A stretch of 64,000 nucleotides of DNA from Oncomelania hupensis (taxonomy: Eukaryota > Mollusca > Gastropoda > Littorinimorpha > Pomatiopsidae), in the NCBI GenBank assembly GCA_036898135.1, contig CM072516.1, forward strand, positions 22,003,948 to 22,067,947, written 5' to 3'. This document shows positions 1 through 11,301 of this stretch, piece after piece (position 1 is the stretch's first letter; each line of letters begins with the position of its first letter). A model generated the notes under the pieces. The model did no database searches. It saw only the letters and a program-made list of their open reading frames with translations, and was not told the DNA's origin. Position numbers and translations under genes: made by a program.

Positions 1-255
1 TTTGGTATCAAAATTATGATAATATGGTGCTTCCGTGATATTTCTGTGAAGAATTTTTCGAAAACGGTTTCATTGTAAAAACGTATGTACAATTAAAAAG
101 TGGTAACATTTTATTGGCCCACCTTGTATATCTTAGATATAGAAATTGCATGTCTAGTTGTAATTCACAGTTCCTTTATATATATTGTGTATTAGTGGCC
201 TACTATAATCATATTAGTTAGATGTCCTCAATAACATGTGTCACGTTCTGAGGTG

Positions 256-362
256 TGCTGCTGCTGTTGCTGCTGATGTTGATGATGATGATGATGATGA
301 TGTTGTTGTTGTTGTGGAAGTAGTGGTTGTGGCGGTTATGATGATGATTATGATGATGATGT

Positions 363-414
<52 letters not shown>
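256..414. repeat. (GAT/ATG)n microsatellite with GTT/GTG interruptions
   Basis: Trinucleotide tract of GCT, GTT and mainly GAT units. The long poly-Met, poly-Asp, poly-His and poly-Ile reading frames here are by-products of the repeat and not genes. Confidence 0.95.
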
Positions 415-415
<1 letters not shown>

Positions 416-429
416 GCCGAGACGGGGTG

Positions 430-622
430 AATGCCATTTACACAAATACACCTAGCAAGCACTAGGTCCTTCTCCCCTATTCCCGGTCGCCCAGGATTGT
501 GCTCAGTTGTCTGGGCTTGAGACGATGCGCAAAAGGCAGAAAATAGGTTAGATCCTGCATATGCCACAGCCTTGAGCAGCTCATGAGCCTGAAACGCGCT
601 ATTTAAGAACGATCAAATTTAC
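430..622 (+). mobile_element. SINE-B 3' body/tail fragment
   Basis: This stretch shares the order of blocks seen at 17.8-18.07 kb and 59.3-59.6 kb: a CACTAGGTCC-like block, GGTCGCCCAGGATTGTGCTC, GTTAGATCCTG, CCTTGAGCAGCTC and an AGCGCTATATAAGAACG-like tail. The tail here reads ACGCGCTATTTAAGAACGAT. The 5' tRNA-like head is absent. It is a truncated, diverged copy of the family defined by its best copies further right. Confidence 0.7.
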
Positions 623-967
623 AAGACAGTACAATAAAACCTAAGTTTTGAAACTCGTGACTGGATTTAGATCCAAGATGCTAAGTAATCAGTTTAGCTG
701 CCTGGTTCTACCTTCAAGGCTGACCTTGAAGAGTGAACTCTACCTGACACAGACTGTGTTAAACAACAGTGCGGGTTTTCCTTGTGACTGCATTCAATAA
801 TAATAATGTGGAATCTTATGTTATGCGCTGTATTTATCATTGTCCTCGTCCCCCTAAACCGCTCTTAATGTTATGCGTTGTTAACCGTTTAACTTCCGGT
901 GAGCGACGGCCATCAAATGAACAGGACCATTGCAAAATGACCCAGGGTCTACCTTGTTTGTTTGTAT

Positions 968-1154
968 GTAGATTATAGTCACACGACACTTTCGCATATA
1001 GGTGACTACTGGACCGATTTATACTGACACCAGCGGGCCAGTTGTTGGTAAAGGGAAAAATAATATGATCACACGTTGACCAATCCGGGATTCGAACCAG
1101 CGACCTTTCGGTTACTAGCAAGACGCTCTTACCAACTGAGCTACCTGGCCCCTC
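968..1154 (-). mobile_element. tRNA-derived SINE, family A
   Basis: On the minus strand it starts with a tRNA-like head: A-box TAGCTCAGTTGGTAAGAG and B-box GGTTCGAATCC. A ~110 bp body follows (CTGGCCCGCTGGTGTCAG) and it ends GTGTCGTGTGACTATAATCT. Near-identical copies lie at 6564-6750, 14262-14442 and 53466-53646. The internal Pol III promoter boxes and multiple copies identify a SINE and not a functional tRNA gene. Confidence 0.9.
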
Positions 1155-1379
1155 TGGTCTACCTTCACAAGCGGCCGGCTTTATATCGGGGACACGTACT
1201 ATACATCCGGCGGAACGTAGACATGTTCCATGCGAGATCGAATTCTTCTTGTGCATCCTTGGAGGAATGGACGACAAGCATAATTCCAAGCCGCCTCCTC
1301 CCCTCCAGGGGCGGATCAGTTAGTTTTTGGGGGAGGGTTTCCAAAATTCTATTAAAGGGACTTACTCAATAAATGTTAA

Positions 1380-3590
1380 TTGTGGTCAAGAAACGCTTCA
1401 AATCAAGCATCAACATTGGCAGGACACGCACTTTTCCAGGAGCAGACATCGGAAGTGACCACAATCTTGTGATGATGTCTTTCCGGCTTCACTTGAAGAG
1501 AGTAAACACAGCAAAGTGCACTAGACTGAAGTTCGACCTGGACAAACTGCAAGACCCGGAGGTGACAGAAATATTTCAGGCCACAATTGGAGGGAAATTT
1601 GCACCACTGCTCATTTTGGGAGCTGGTGAAGTAGATGTCAACACCATGACCACCACCTTCAACTTAGCCACGGAGATCCTTGGAAAGCACCGGTCAAAGA
1701 AGAAGCTGTGGATCACACCTGAACTTTTTGACCTGTGTGATAAACGAAGAGAGATGAAAAAGAAAAGGAACACCTGACAAGGAGATGATGCCTACCGAAA
1801 AATCAACAATGACATCCGAAAAGGCATGCGCACAGCAAAGGAGAACTGGATAGAAGCTCAATGCCAGGAAATAGAGAACAGTCTGAACAAGAACAACAGC
1901 AAGAAGGCCTACCAGACTGTGAAGCCGCTGACAAGTGTTAAACAGCCCAAGGTCTCCACGATCCAAAGCAAGTGGCTTATGCCTTACAGAAGAACAATAA
2001 GTCTTGGACAGATGGACAGAGTACTGCTCTGACCTTTACAACCACAAACCAAACGGAGACCCATCAGTTCTAGCATGTCCAGAGAACAGAGAAGAAGAAG
2101 AAAACCTCCCAATTCTCCGAGAAGAAGTTGAGGCAGCAGTGCAATCGCTGAAGAAGGGGAAGTCAGCGGGAGTGGACAACATACCCGCGGAACTGCTTCA
2201 AGCAGGAGGAGAAGCGATGATCGACGCACTCACCATTATGTGTAACAAGATGTGGCAGAGTGGGGAGTGGCCTACACCATGGACCCAGTCGCTTGTCATC
2301 ACTCTTCCCAAAAAAGGTAACCTTCAGGAACCTGAAAATAATACTCAACAGGTTGAAACCCCAAGCTGAACAAATCATAGCCGAAGAGCAAGCAGGTTTT
2401 AGGGCAGGGCGAAGTACCACTGAACAGATTTTCAACCTCAGAATAATCTGTGAGAAATACCTACAGCACCAACAACAACTATATCATGTGTTCGTAGACA
2501 TCAAAAAGGCGTTTGACCAAGTCTGGCATGCAGCTCTGTGGGCAACCATGAGAGTGTACAACATCAGCCCTAAAATTGTTGAAGTCATCAAAAGCCTGTA
2601 TGACAAGGCTACCAGTGCAGTCCTCCACAACAGCGCCATTGAAAACTGGTTCAGAACAACAATCTGTGTGCGTCAGGGATGCCTACTCTCTCCAACACTC
2701 TTCAACATCTTCCTAGAGCGCATCATTTCAGATACCCTTGCAGACCACGAAGGCACAGTCAGCATAGGGGGAAGAGCAATCTCCAACCTTCGTTTTGCGG
2801 ATGACATTGATGGATTGGCTGGAGAGGAACAAGAACTTGAACGGTTGGTACAGAGGCTTGACACCACCTCCAGAGCCTATTGAATGGAAGTAAGTGCAGA
2901 GAAGACCAAAATGATGACCAACAACACCCATGGCATTAATACGGACATCACAGTCCAAGGCCAATCCCTCAACACAGTGCATAGCTTCAAATATTTAGGA
3001 GCCATTGTATCAGACAATGGGTCCCGACAGGATCGCACAAACAACTGCTGACCTGGCGAGGTTGAAGCCAATTTGGAAAGACAGGACCATCAGTCTACAT
3101 TCCAAGGTAAAGCTGCTGCGCTCCCTTGTCATCTCCATCTTCCTATATGCTTGCGAAACATGGACCCTCACAGCAGATCTCCAACGAAGAATACAAAGCA
3201 TGGAGATGAGGTGCTACAGAAGACTTCTGGGCATTTCCTATACCCATAATATCACCAACGACGAAGTCCGACAGACCATCACACAAGCCATTGGACAACA
3301 CGATGACCTGCTCAAAAAAACGGAAACTCCGAGGGTATGGCCACGTCACCAGATCATCAGGTCTTGCAAAGACCATCATGCAAGGCACAGTGCAAGGAGG
3401 TAGAAGAAGAGGGAGACCGAAAAAGAGGTGGGATGACAACATTCGAGAATGGACTGGTTTGACACTGAGCGAAACAATCAGGGTTGCTGAGGACAGGGAA
3501 AAATGGAGTACGTTGGTTAAACGATCATCTGTGGTGCCCCTACGACCTCCGAGTTATGGGATGGGATAGGATAGGATAGGATAGGATATT
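1380..3590 (+). mobile_element. RTE-type LINE copy 1 (degenerate, 5'-truncated)
   Basis: This is a non-LTR retrotransposon remnant. It begins in the C-terminal part of the AP-like endonuclease (GSDHNLVMM at ~1455-1480) and runs through reverse transcriptase blocks: KKAFDQVWHAALW (motif A), RQGCLLSPTLFNIF (motif B) and LRFADDIDG (motif C). It ends in the family's C-terminal RPKKRWDDNIREW region and a (GGATA)n tail at 3563-3590. The frame is broken several times (stops near 1777 and 2883, a deletion near 2330, shifts near 3000 and 3320), so it cannot encode an intact protein. RTE assignment is from remembered motif similarity. Confidence 0.9.
3563..3590 (+). repeat. (GGATA)n 3' tail of RTE LINE copy 1
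   Basis: GGGATGGGATAGGATAGGAT directly follows the end of the LINE coding region. The same tail, inverted, ends the copies at 18.87 kb, 36.49 kb and 62.09 kb, so it marks the true 3' end of the family. Confidence 0.9.
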
Positions 3591-3797
3591 TACTTGTACT
3601 TGTAAGATTAAATTATTAAAATAATAATTACCTCCTTTGCTCCCAAAATATGTACTGAGCTTTGCCACACCTTTCAATTCGGAGGGCTTCAACGACGGCG
3701 TTCGCGGCATTTTGAAGCGCCGGCGCGAGTCGGAATAAGCAAGCAAAGGGACGGAACTTTGACTATTTGTCTTTTTGCTAAAACGTCAACGTAAGCC

Positions 3798-3978
3798 AGG
3801 GTTGCCCACACTATGACTTTTTCAGCATGCGAGGTACTTTTAAAATGACCAAGCCAAAATGATCTACCTACCACCAAAATGCAAAACATATATATAGTCA
3901 TATAATAGGCTGACGTCAATTTTTTTTTTACTGCTACGCGATCTACTCAGATCGCGATCGACGTATTGGGCACTCCTG
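3798..3978. mobile_element. Possible hAT-like MITE
   Basis: The left end CAGGGTTGCCCACAC and the right end, read inward as CAGGAGTGCCCAATA, match at 10-11 of 15 positions and resemble hAT termini. The interior contains ATCTACTCAGATCGCGATCG. No convincing 8 bp target duplication is visible (ACGTAAGC on the left, TCGAAATC on the right), so this is an old or partial copy or a chance pairing. A related fragment (ATTGCTAAGCGATCTACTC) occurs near 20.91 kb. Confidence 0.4.
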
Positions 3979-4072
3979 TCGAAATCCATTATATTATCCA
4001 TTAGGAATACCGTTTTCTTTCTTTTCATTTCTTCCGCTAGTGCCCTCATCCCCTCTTTAAAAATATATATAT

Positions 4073-4284
4073 AATAAATAAATAAATAAATAAATAAATA
4101 GAATGTCGCCGAAGACGGGAAATATCAGCTTTGCTCTTTGTGGAGCACGAAAGACGGTGTTCGTCTGGAGATTGTTTAGAATGATTGCAATGATTGAATT
4201 TCTTATGGAGAAGATTGCGAGGGCTTGCATATTGTGGGAGAGGTCAAATACTCGTATAAAAAACAAAATTTAAATAAATAAAAA

Positions 4285-4375
<91 letters not shown>

Positions 4376-4382
4376 TATATTA

Positions 4383-4413
<31 letters not shown>

Positions 4414-4510
4414 TAATTTATTTATTTATTTATTTTTATTTTTTTAATTTTATTTTTTATAATTATATATATATGTTCTTTTTTTTCCTCTTTTTTTTTT
4501 TTTTGGGCTG
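4073..4510. repeat. AT-rich low complexity: (AATA)n, (AT)n, (TTTA)n
   Basis: It comprises AAATA repeats at 4073-4100, a pure (AT)n run at about 4293-4368 and TTTA units to ~4440. A T-run and a G/C homopolymer patch follow at 4500-4580. The interior 4100-4290 has no recognisable feature. Confidence 0.95.
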
Positions 4511-4645
4511 GGGGCCGGGGGGTCCGGAAACCCCGGAAACCCCCCCCCCCTCGTAGGCCCCTGCCCTCCCCCCCCCCACTACCACCACCACCTCATCTCT
4601 CCTCCTAACTCCGCATGTTATAATGACCATACCTATAATAAATTA

Positions 4646-5405
4646 ATAGGCAGATACAACAATCTGATACTGGCAAACACGCTTGGTCTCCACAAAGAAT
4701 CCAGACGATGGACATGGCGCAGTCCCAGCGGGGAGAATCACAACCGGATTGACTACATCATGGTCAAGACATGCTTCAGATCAAGCATCAACATTGGCAG
4801 GACACGCACTTTTCCACGAGCAGAAATCGGAAGTGACCACGATCTTGTGATGATGTCTATCCGGCTCCACTTGAAGAGAGTAAACACAGCAAAGTGCACC
4901 AGACTGAAGTTCGAACTGGACAAACTGCAAGACCCGAAGGTGGCAGAAATATTCCAAGTCACAATTGGAGGGAAATTTGCACCACTGCTCATTTTGGGAG
5001 CTAGTGAAGTAGATGTCAACACCATGACCACCACCTTCAACTCAGCTGTGACAGATGCCGCCACTGAGATCCTTGGCAAGCACCGCCCAAAGAAAGAACC
5101 TTGGATCATACCTGAACTTTTGAAACTGTAATAAACGAAGAGCGATGAAAAAGAAAAAGAACATCTCACAGGGAGCTGATGCCTACCGATGACATCGAAA
5201 AAAGCATGCGCTCAGCAAAGGAGAACTGGATAGAAGATCAATGCCAGGAAATAGAAAACAGTCTGAACAAGAACAACAGCTAGAAGGCCTATCAGACTGT
5301 GAAGCGTATGACAAGTGTTAAACAGCCCAAGGTCTCCACGATCCAAAGTAAGTCTGGCATATGCCTTACAGAAGAACAAGAAGTCTTGGATAGATGGACA
5401 GAGTA
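4646..5405 (+). mobile_element. RTE-type LINE copy 2 (endonuclease to RT-linker fragment)
   Basis: It is homologous to copy 1 but starts earlier. The endonuclease C-terminus is visible (RTWRSPSGENH-like block, NRIDYIMV at ~4748 and GSDHDLVMM at ~4830), followed by the linker to LGKHRPKKE. A stop lies near 5130 and further frame breaks follow. The match ends abruptly near 5405 within the linker and before the RT, so the 3' end is missing, which is unusual for a LINE insertion. Unrelated GC-rich sequence follows. Confidence 0.88.
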
Positions 5406-6440
5406 ATCGGTCGTGTCCAGGGGTGAAGGCCTTGTGGGCGGATCTGGGAGGTGCGGAACCTCACCCTTCCCGCCCCCCGGACACTGAAGATAATGTAACT
5501 TTATGTGGTGCATTGTAGGCCTCTGCTGGAAGATAAAATATTATTATTAAATATGGTTAATCACTAGTTTAGTTTATTTTGTTTGTTTGTTTGTTTTTTC
5601 ATTGATTTTTTGGGGTGAGGGCCGGAACCCTTGGACACTATACTCCCTTCCTCCCCCAACCTTCCCAGATACGCCCCTGCATTTGTGGCATAAACTGTTG
5701 TAAAATGATGAAGGCGATGTTGGATATGGGGAATAGGATGGGCTACTGTCAATAACTGCCTAGGCTATAGACATAAACACCCTCCTCCACATAAGACTGC
5801 CGACCAGTTCTATTACAAGGGATAGGTATTGACTTTCGCTGTCCACGACCAGCAATAACATTTTCAACTTCTACCTGTCTGAACAGGTTCGTGGTAGGGA
5901 AAGACAGGGTTTCTTCAAAGGACAGGGGCGCGAAAAGTTGGATAACACGTTATTCTGGGCCCGAAGACCCAGTTCTTAAAGCTAATATATATGATATTGA
6001 CAAGCTTGTCCAAGTTAATTATCCCGACCCCGACTCTGTCTCATACAATATTAATGTTCGTTTACGCCCAGGACAGTTCATATTTCCTGGTGCTACCATG
6101 TGTAGGCTTGCAGGACTGGCCATAGTCATTGAGACCAACAGACAAATGACCAGCGAATGAACCCCACCCAACAACAGTAGGCCTACGCTTTTCTGCGCCT
6201 AATCCCCCAATGAACGTGCTCGCGGTTTTTGTAGATCTATTTAGTAGTGATCTACTACCAACCAAGGAGCCAAGCGCATTTTAACAGTCATTAAATTGGT
6301 GTATATAACACTAGCCTTTGAGTCTGATATAGAAGGAAAACACAACCCTCGTATTGGATCCAGTAATATTAAACCGCTATTTACTGTCAATGAATTGTAG
6401 TCCCCTGACATTGGCATAATGGGGGAGAGAACTACTGTCA
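5406..6440. other. Intergenic, no supported gene
   Basis: Contains GC-rich patches with CCAGGGGTG and TACGCCCCTG ends (5416, 5670) that look like worn DNA-transposon termini but cannot be paired. The 89-codon frame at 5891-6160 shows no recognisable domain and is not supported as a gene. Confidence 0.5.
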
Positions 6441-6449
6441 AAATTTAGT

Positions 6450-6515
6450 TAGTTAGTTATATAGATTAACGTCCCCGGACACATAAGCGTATAGGGGACG
6501 ACACTGTCAAAAATC
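6450..6515 (-). mobile_element. Orphan SINE-A-like 3' tail
   Basis: Read on the minus strand: GTCCCCTATACGCTTATGTG, then TCCGGGGACGTTAATCT. It aligns in order with the SINE-A end (CCTATACGCTTCGGTGTCG, then TGTGACTATAATCT). Similar plus-strand fragments lie at 13540-13580 and 14863-14905. Confidence 0.5.
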
Positions 6516-6563
6516 TCAGATTCCGCTTATATAGGCCTGGCCTACGCCCGCATTGTACCCGGA

Positions 6564-6750
6564 GGGGCCGGGTAGCTCAGTTGGTAAGAGCGTCTTGCTA
6601 GTAACCGAAAGGTCGCTGGTTCGAATCCCGGATTGGTCAACGTGTGATCATATTATTTTCCCCTTTACCAACAACTGGCCCGCTGGTGTCAGTATAAATA
6701 GGTCCAGTAGTCACCTATATGCGAAAGTGTCGTGTGACTATAATCTACAA
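6564..6750 (+). mobile_element. tRNA-derived SINE, family A (best copy)
   Basis: The head GGGGCCGGGTAGCTCAGTTG carries the A-box and GGTTCGAATCCCGG the B-box. The body CTGGCCCGCTGGTGTCAGTA and the tail GTGTCGTGTGACTATAATCT follow. This is the plus-strand reference copy for the family. Confidence 0.92.
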
Positions 6751-7455
6751 ACAACAGCATTGTACCCCAGCTGGCCAGGCCAATACACGGTCACTTGAAT
6801 TTGGCTCCGAAGGGAGGCTGGCTGGACATAGTCCGAAAAGGTCAAGTAACAAAGACAGACTAGGCGGATGACCAACAAGGGACCCTGACCGGGGGTCACT
6901 TCATTAGTTTCACCATTTGAGACCTTCAGTTTCCGCGCTTCAAACATGGTCTTTGTGGATTAAGCGCCTTACAAGCCCCCTTCATCAGTAAGCTTATTTG
7001 ATAGTGCGTGTTTTTATTTTATTTTAAACTTAATGATTGATTGATAGATTGATTTCATTTCATTTAATCAATGCCTCTCACCACCCAAACTGATACTCAG
7101 GTTCAGTTCATCTTTTTTGTGTGGAGTTGATGAGTACGTGTAGAGAATTCATGTAGGGGAGGGATCGAGGCAGTAGAAGTATAGGCACAAAGAGGGAAAG
7201 AGAGACAGACGGACAGAAACAGTGAGAGAAAGGCAGAGAGGGGATGGATGGGTTATTTGCTAAACCACCGTCCCATTGCATAATGGTTTGTGAGGACAGC
7301 AGGGTTGCAAGGAACAACAAAAGCAAACAAACCCGTTGTGACATCCTCACAGTTCCTAGTATCTTAGCTGGGCTGGGAGCGAATGGGAGCATTCTGATTG
7401 GTCGACGCGTTACAAAATTCGACGCATGCGCACAGTGCTATCATCGTCTTCGTAA

Positions 7456-7530
7456 GGTTTAGGGTTAAAGTGTGGGTTAGAGTTAAGAGTTTAGGGTTAG
7501 GGTTAGGGTTTGGGTTAGGGTTAGGGTTAT
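7456..7530 (+). repeat. Interstitial telomere-like (TTAGGG)n
   Basis: Degenerate array of about ten TTAGGG/TTTAGGG/GTTAGAG units. It is flanked by two CGCATGCGCA motifs (7424 and 7575). A shorter GGTTAGGGTTAGGGTT stretch lies inside the MITE at 39.07 kb. Confidence 0.9.
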
Positions 7531-7704
7531 GACGCCTAAGAACTTCGTGAAAAAGCCGGCCCGACATGACCTGGCGCATGCGCAAATGCGCTCGGATAAA
7601 CTAGGAGACCCGGAACTTGAAGGATGTGACACCGTAACGAAACAATAATGTAATAATGTACTTAAAATCGCGCATGGAACCCGAATGGCCGAATTAAAGA
7701 GTCG

Positions 7705-7774
7705 TACAATACAATACAATACAATACAATACAATACAATACAATACAATACAATACAATACAATACAATACAA
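7705..7774. repeat. (ACAAT)n microsatellite
   Basis: About fourteen near-perfect pentamers. It produces a spurious Ile/Val/Leu/Tyr/Cys-rich reading frame on the minus strand. A related AATACAATACAA stretch near 24.64 kb precedes a LINE-tail-like block. Confidence 0.97.
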
Positions 7775-8193
7775 AGTGAAGCAGTTATCCGATAAAAGCA
7801 CAAAGTAAAAACAACTTTGCCAGAAACATGGAGGTATCGGGGCGATTAGTGTTTGAGTTGTTCGGTCCGGTAAAGTTCAGCCGGAGGGCTAGGCTACATG
7901 TGAACAGGTGCTGTCCCAAAGGCCCTGTCGTTGAAGATGCAGTGCTCTGTCTAGCCTCATACTCATAGCCTTCTCTTTTCTCCTGTCTGCCCTATCCGAG
8001 GATACCACTGCATGATTCAGACCAAGGAGGTTAGATTCAGACAGTACAAGTTCATGGAGTCTGTTATTTCGGTGTATACATCGTAGCTGAGACTTGACCA
8101 AGCTTACTCCCTCTAACTGGGCTAGACCTCGTGAAGCCTAAGCTACGCTGTATGATCTCCCGCGCATGAGGGGTCTTCCATCTGCCTGTCTGC

Positions 8194-8195
<2 letters not shown>

Positions 8196-8268
<73 letters not shown>
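8196..8268. repeat. (AAT)n tail of L2-like LINE
   Basis: About 24 AAT units abut the LINE 3' UTR, consistent with a short-period retroposon tail that later expanded. Confidence 0.9.
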
Positions 8269-8271
<3 letters not shown>

Positions 8272-8868
8272 CGGATTTTTATATAGCGGATACTCCAGCC
8301 TATGACCAGACTCACCACGCTTTACATATTATAAGTACATGCACTCGATAAAACATCGCTTTCGCTACAATACACCAAAAGACAGAACAGTAAGGGTACA
8401 AATTATTTACACTTATGTACACAAATTACAATTTACAACTATGTACACAAATGACAGAAAAGACAAATAGAATAGCAAAAACATATTTACAGCTATTTAT
8501 ATGCCCGGTTAGGCCCAGGAGGAAAAACAATATAAATATGTACAGCCGTGTATACACTTACGGATCAGACAGAGACAAAGAGGAGAGAATGGCAGCGGGA
8601 TACAGATCATTCTGAATAGTGAAGTTTGAAGAGGTGGGTTTTGAGGGCCTTTTTGAATGCTTGTGTTGATTGTATGTTGCGGATATGGGAGGGAAGGGAG
8701 TTCCACTGCTTAGGTGCGGAGTAAGCGAATGCACGTTGGCCGTATGTCTTAGTGCGGGTGACGGGAACCTTGAGTGTGCGAGTGTCAGCAGAAGATCTTA
8801 AAGTGCGTGAAGGGGAGTAGACAGACAGTAGATCAGCAAGGTAGGAGGGACAAGAATCTATGAAGAAG
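8196..8868 (-). mobile_element. L2-like LINE 3' end (RT C-terminus plus 3' UTR)
   Basis: On the minus strand, from ~8868 to a TGA at 8607-8609, runs the C-terminal signature common to L2/CR1-type LINE proteins: SVYSPSRTLRSSADTRTL, then KTYGQRAFAYSAPKQWNSLP, then a short FKKALKTHLF end. A ~340 bp 3' UTR follows and ends CCGCTATATAAAAATCCG plus (ATT)n. It is 5' truncated with an intact terminal frame. The tail resembles the SINE-B tail AGCGCTATATAAGAACG, so this LINE class is a plausible mobilising partner for SINE-B. Confidence 0.82.
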
Positions 8869-8869
8869 A

Positions 8870-10483
8870 AGTTAGCATCGTATCAAAATATCATATTATA
8901 TGACAACAACTTTAAAACTTAGCGTCCAATGTTAGTAGCAAGGTAAATCAGTTCATGTTGAACATGTCAAATTATTGGACACAGCTATATTTTGTAAAAC
9001 GCGTTGTTGCATCAATTTATTTTTAATTAATCAGGTTAACTTCAGTTGTGAACAGAGTTGGAGTTAACATTGAATGAGAAAGAAAGATAATAAAGGATGG
9101 AATGATTTTTTTTTAAAATTCAATGCCCCTTTTTCTCCCTCTTCAATGAAAGTGTACAATGTGAAGGCTTAAGAAAGAGAGGAGAAGGGGGGGGGGGGGG
9201 AGGGACGGAGTTAACACTGGGAAATGTAAAGAGAGGTCTTGAAGGTTAGAACTGAGGAAATTTGATTCTCTTTACGCTGACAACCTCTTTTTATTTATTT
9301 ATTTTAATTTTTTGGTCGTCAATAAAAGACAGAGTGTGCAGAGAGAGAGGAGGGCGATTGAGGTGAGGGCAGCGGGGTGGGTGCGGGAGAGAGGGAAGAG
9401 GGAGGGAGGGGAGGGATTAAAAAAAAAAAAGAACAGTGAAAGGTCAGCCAAGAAAGGGAGGTCAGCATGGGTTAATCAAGTTTGTCCGTTCTGTCCCTTG
9501 GACACACAATCACACAGAAGGGAGCACTGGACATTGCGAATTGCGGTAAATTTGCTTATTTGGCCTCTCACTTTCCCCTTTTCGTTCTTTCTTTTTTTTT
9601 TTCAAAGCATATGCATAAACCACAGTGAAATCAAATGGCTTTTGCACGTGTGAGGCCAGCTTAACTCAAGGAGCTCTCCTGGTAAGATATTTTGGGTAAC
9701 ACAACGCTTAATATTTACCTTTCGGATCTGCCTTGTTATTGCTGAGATCTAAAACAAATGTTGTCTTTTGCCGTGGCATTTGTTTTCGACTTTGAAGGTA
9801 CACAAGGCTATGATTGTATGAGACAAGGAGAGAGACTCAGTTATGTTAACCTCTTTAAACCTATACTCCACGCCCTGCTCCTCCTCATTTTCTTATACAT
9901 GCACAGACAGACAGACAGAGGCCGAGAGAGACAAAATAGGCAAACACAGAGGAAGAGAGACAGCTCTGTTAACCTCTTTACCCCCGTTCTACCCTTCCTC
10001 CTCTTCTCATACATGTACATGTATCTCTCAACAGAGACGGTCTTCGTCCTAGTCAATCGTTCTGGGTCGAAATACTACTAAACGTATCATTCTCATTGAA
10101 TGGATTCGAACCAAATTGAACTTTGGCTGCTAAATTGAATCCTCTTGCCTCATGCTGACTGGAGACTCCCAGAGTTGAAAAGAAAATTTAGATGTCTCGC
10201 GTGTCTGAATAGAATATATACTGATATGGTGTTTAGTCTTCTAAACTGCAGGCAACCACAGGCTGAATGGAATAAAAAGTTTGTGTTGGTCTGCTAACTG
10301 CAGGCAACAAAAGCTTGAATAGAACGATGGTACCACATACAATCACTACGCGAATTTCTGCAATGGTTGAAGAGATTGAACTAAGTGTATATTTTAAAAA
10401 GTTTTTTTTGTTGTTGTAATAATGGAGTAGTTTGAATGAAATAACGATTTGGTAATTTTAGCCTGTTATTGAATGAATGAATG
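8870..10483. other. No gene seen; low-complexity GA- and T-rich sequence
   Basis: Contains a G-run at 9188-9201, GA-rich sequence at 9180-9420, and a loosely repeated segment (AACCTCTTTA..CC at 9850 and 9972, GACAGACAGACAGAG). No domain is recognisable in any frame. Confidence 0.5.
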
Positions 10484-11106
10484 ACCCCCGTTGGGGTGCC
10501 GGGGCTTTCAGTATAAATAGTATCCCCACTTTCTGGAAATTTAGTGCTTTAAATTCCCACTATCGCTGTCTTTCTCATTTGCTCTTTCTCATTCCTGATC
10601 TGTTCTATCAATCTGCTATACTATCGTCTTCTTCGCTATACCAGTCTCCTACCTTTTTTCTTGAAAACTATTCCGGGACAAGACTCCTTATTTGTGTATG
10701 AGGTCTGTTGGATCAGCTTGGGAATATTGGATGCTTTCTGCCAGGTGGTCACTAGGGCGTCCTATGATGTTATTATTTAGCAATGTAGGCATTTATGTAG
10801 CCTATGTGTTTTGTTGATAATTTATAATGATGTTTGTATTCTATTTTGTTTTTGTAAACAGGGGTTCGATAAGTTGGAGTGAAGCCTCAGCCGTCCCCTG
10901 CGTGGGATGTCTTTATTGTAAAGTGACTGGCTGGTGGAGACCTTTCGGTTTTACCACTAGGGTTGTTTCGGCAGATCTTTTATGCGGATTGGGGGTTGTC
11001 CGGTCCTGATTTGGCTCGGAAGAGTCCGCTGGACCTAAAGCAACAATAATGTAATGTAATGTAATGTAATGTAATGTAATGTAATGTAATGTAATGTAAT
11101 GTAATG
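10484..11106 (+). mobile_element. ~560 bp repeat family, copy A, with (TGTAA)n tail
   Basis: It starts ACCCCCGTTGGGGTGCCGGG, which can fold as a CCCC/GGGG hairpin. It ends GCTGGACCTAAAGCAACAAT followed by about twelve TGTAA units. Four more copies lie at 23464-24059, 33717-34277, 46027-46553 and 54050-54648. The shared 5' end and variable microsatellite 3' end point to a non-autonomous non-LTR retroposon. I see no tRNA-like head and do not recognise the family. Confidence 0.8.
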
Positions 11107-11301
11107 AATGAATGAACATTGAGGTTTAACGTCTACATCCACCATCGTCGATATGGGAGACGGACATACCTATCCCAGGGAAAGAGGGATAGGGACCTAA
11201 AACAACACTGAACCATCAGAGCAATCACACTGCTAAAATGGACAGTGGAAAACTGGCTATCGGTGTGCCAGGCGAACGCTCTACCACTTGAGCTACGGAA
11301 A
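11107..11301 (-). mobile_element. tRNA-derived SINE, family C
   Basis: The minus strand begins TTCCGTAGCTCAAGTGGTAG (A-box-like, tRNA D-arm), then CGTTCGCCTGGCACACCG. It ends GTAGACGTTAAACCTCAATG beside the TGTAA/AATG tail of the neighbouring repeat. A clear B-box is not conserved. Confidence 0.65.

Noticed and set aside
218..567. Long poly-His, poly-Met and poly-Ile frames
   Set aside because: They are translations of the trinucleotide microsatellite in different frames, with no flanking coding signal.
1304..1365. CCAGGGGCGGATCAG and similar GC-rich ends (also near 4550, 5416, 5670, 20870) as hAT element termini
   Set aside because: They resemble worn hAT ends, but none can be paired with an inverse end and a target duplication.
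6564..6640. Functional tRNA gene
   Set aside because: The A-box and B-box belong to a SINE head repeated at least five times, with a shared non-tRNA body.
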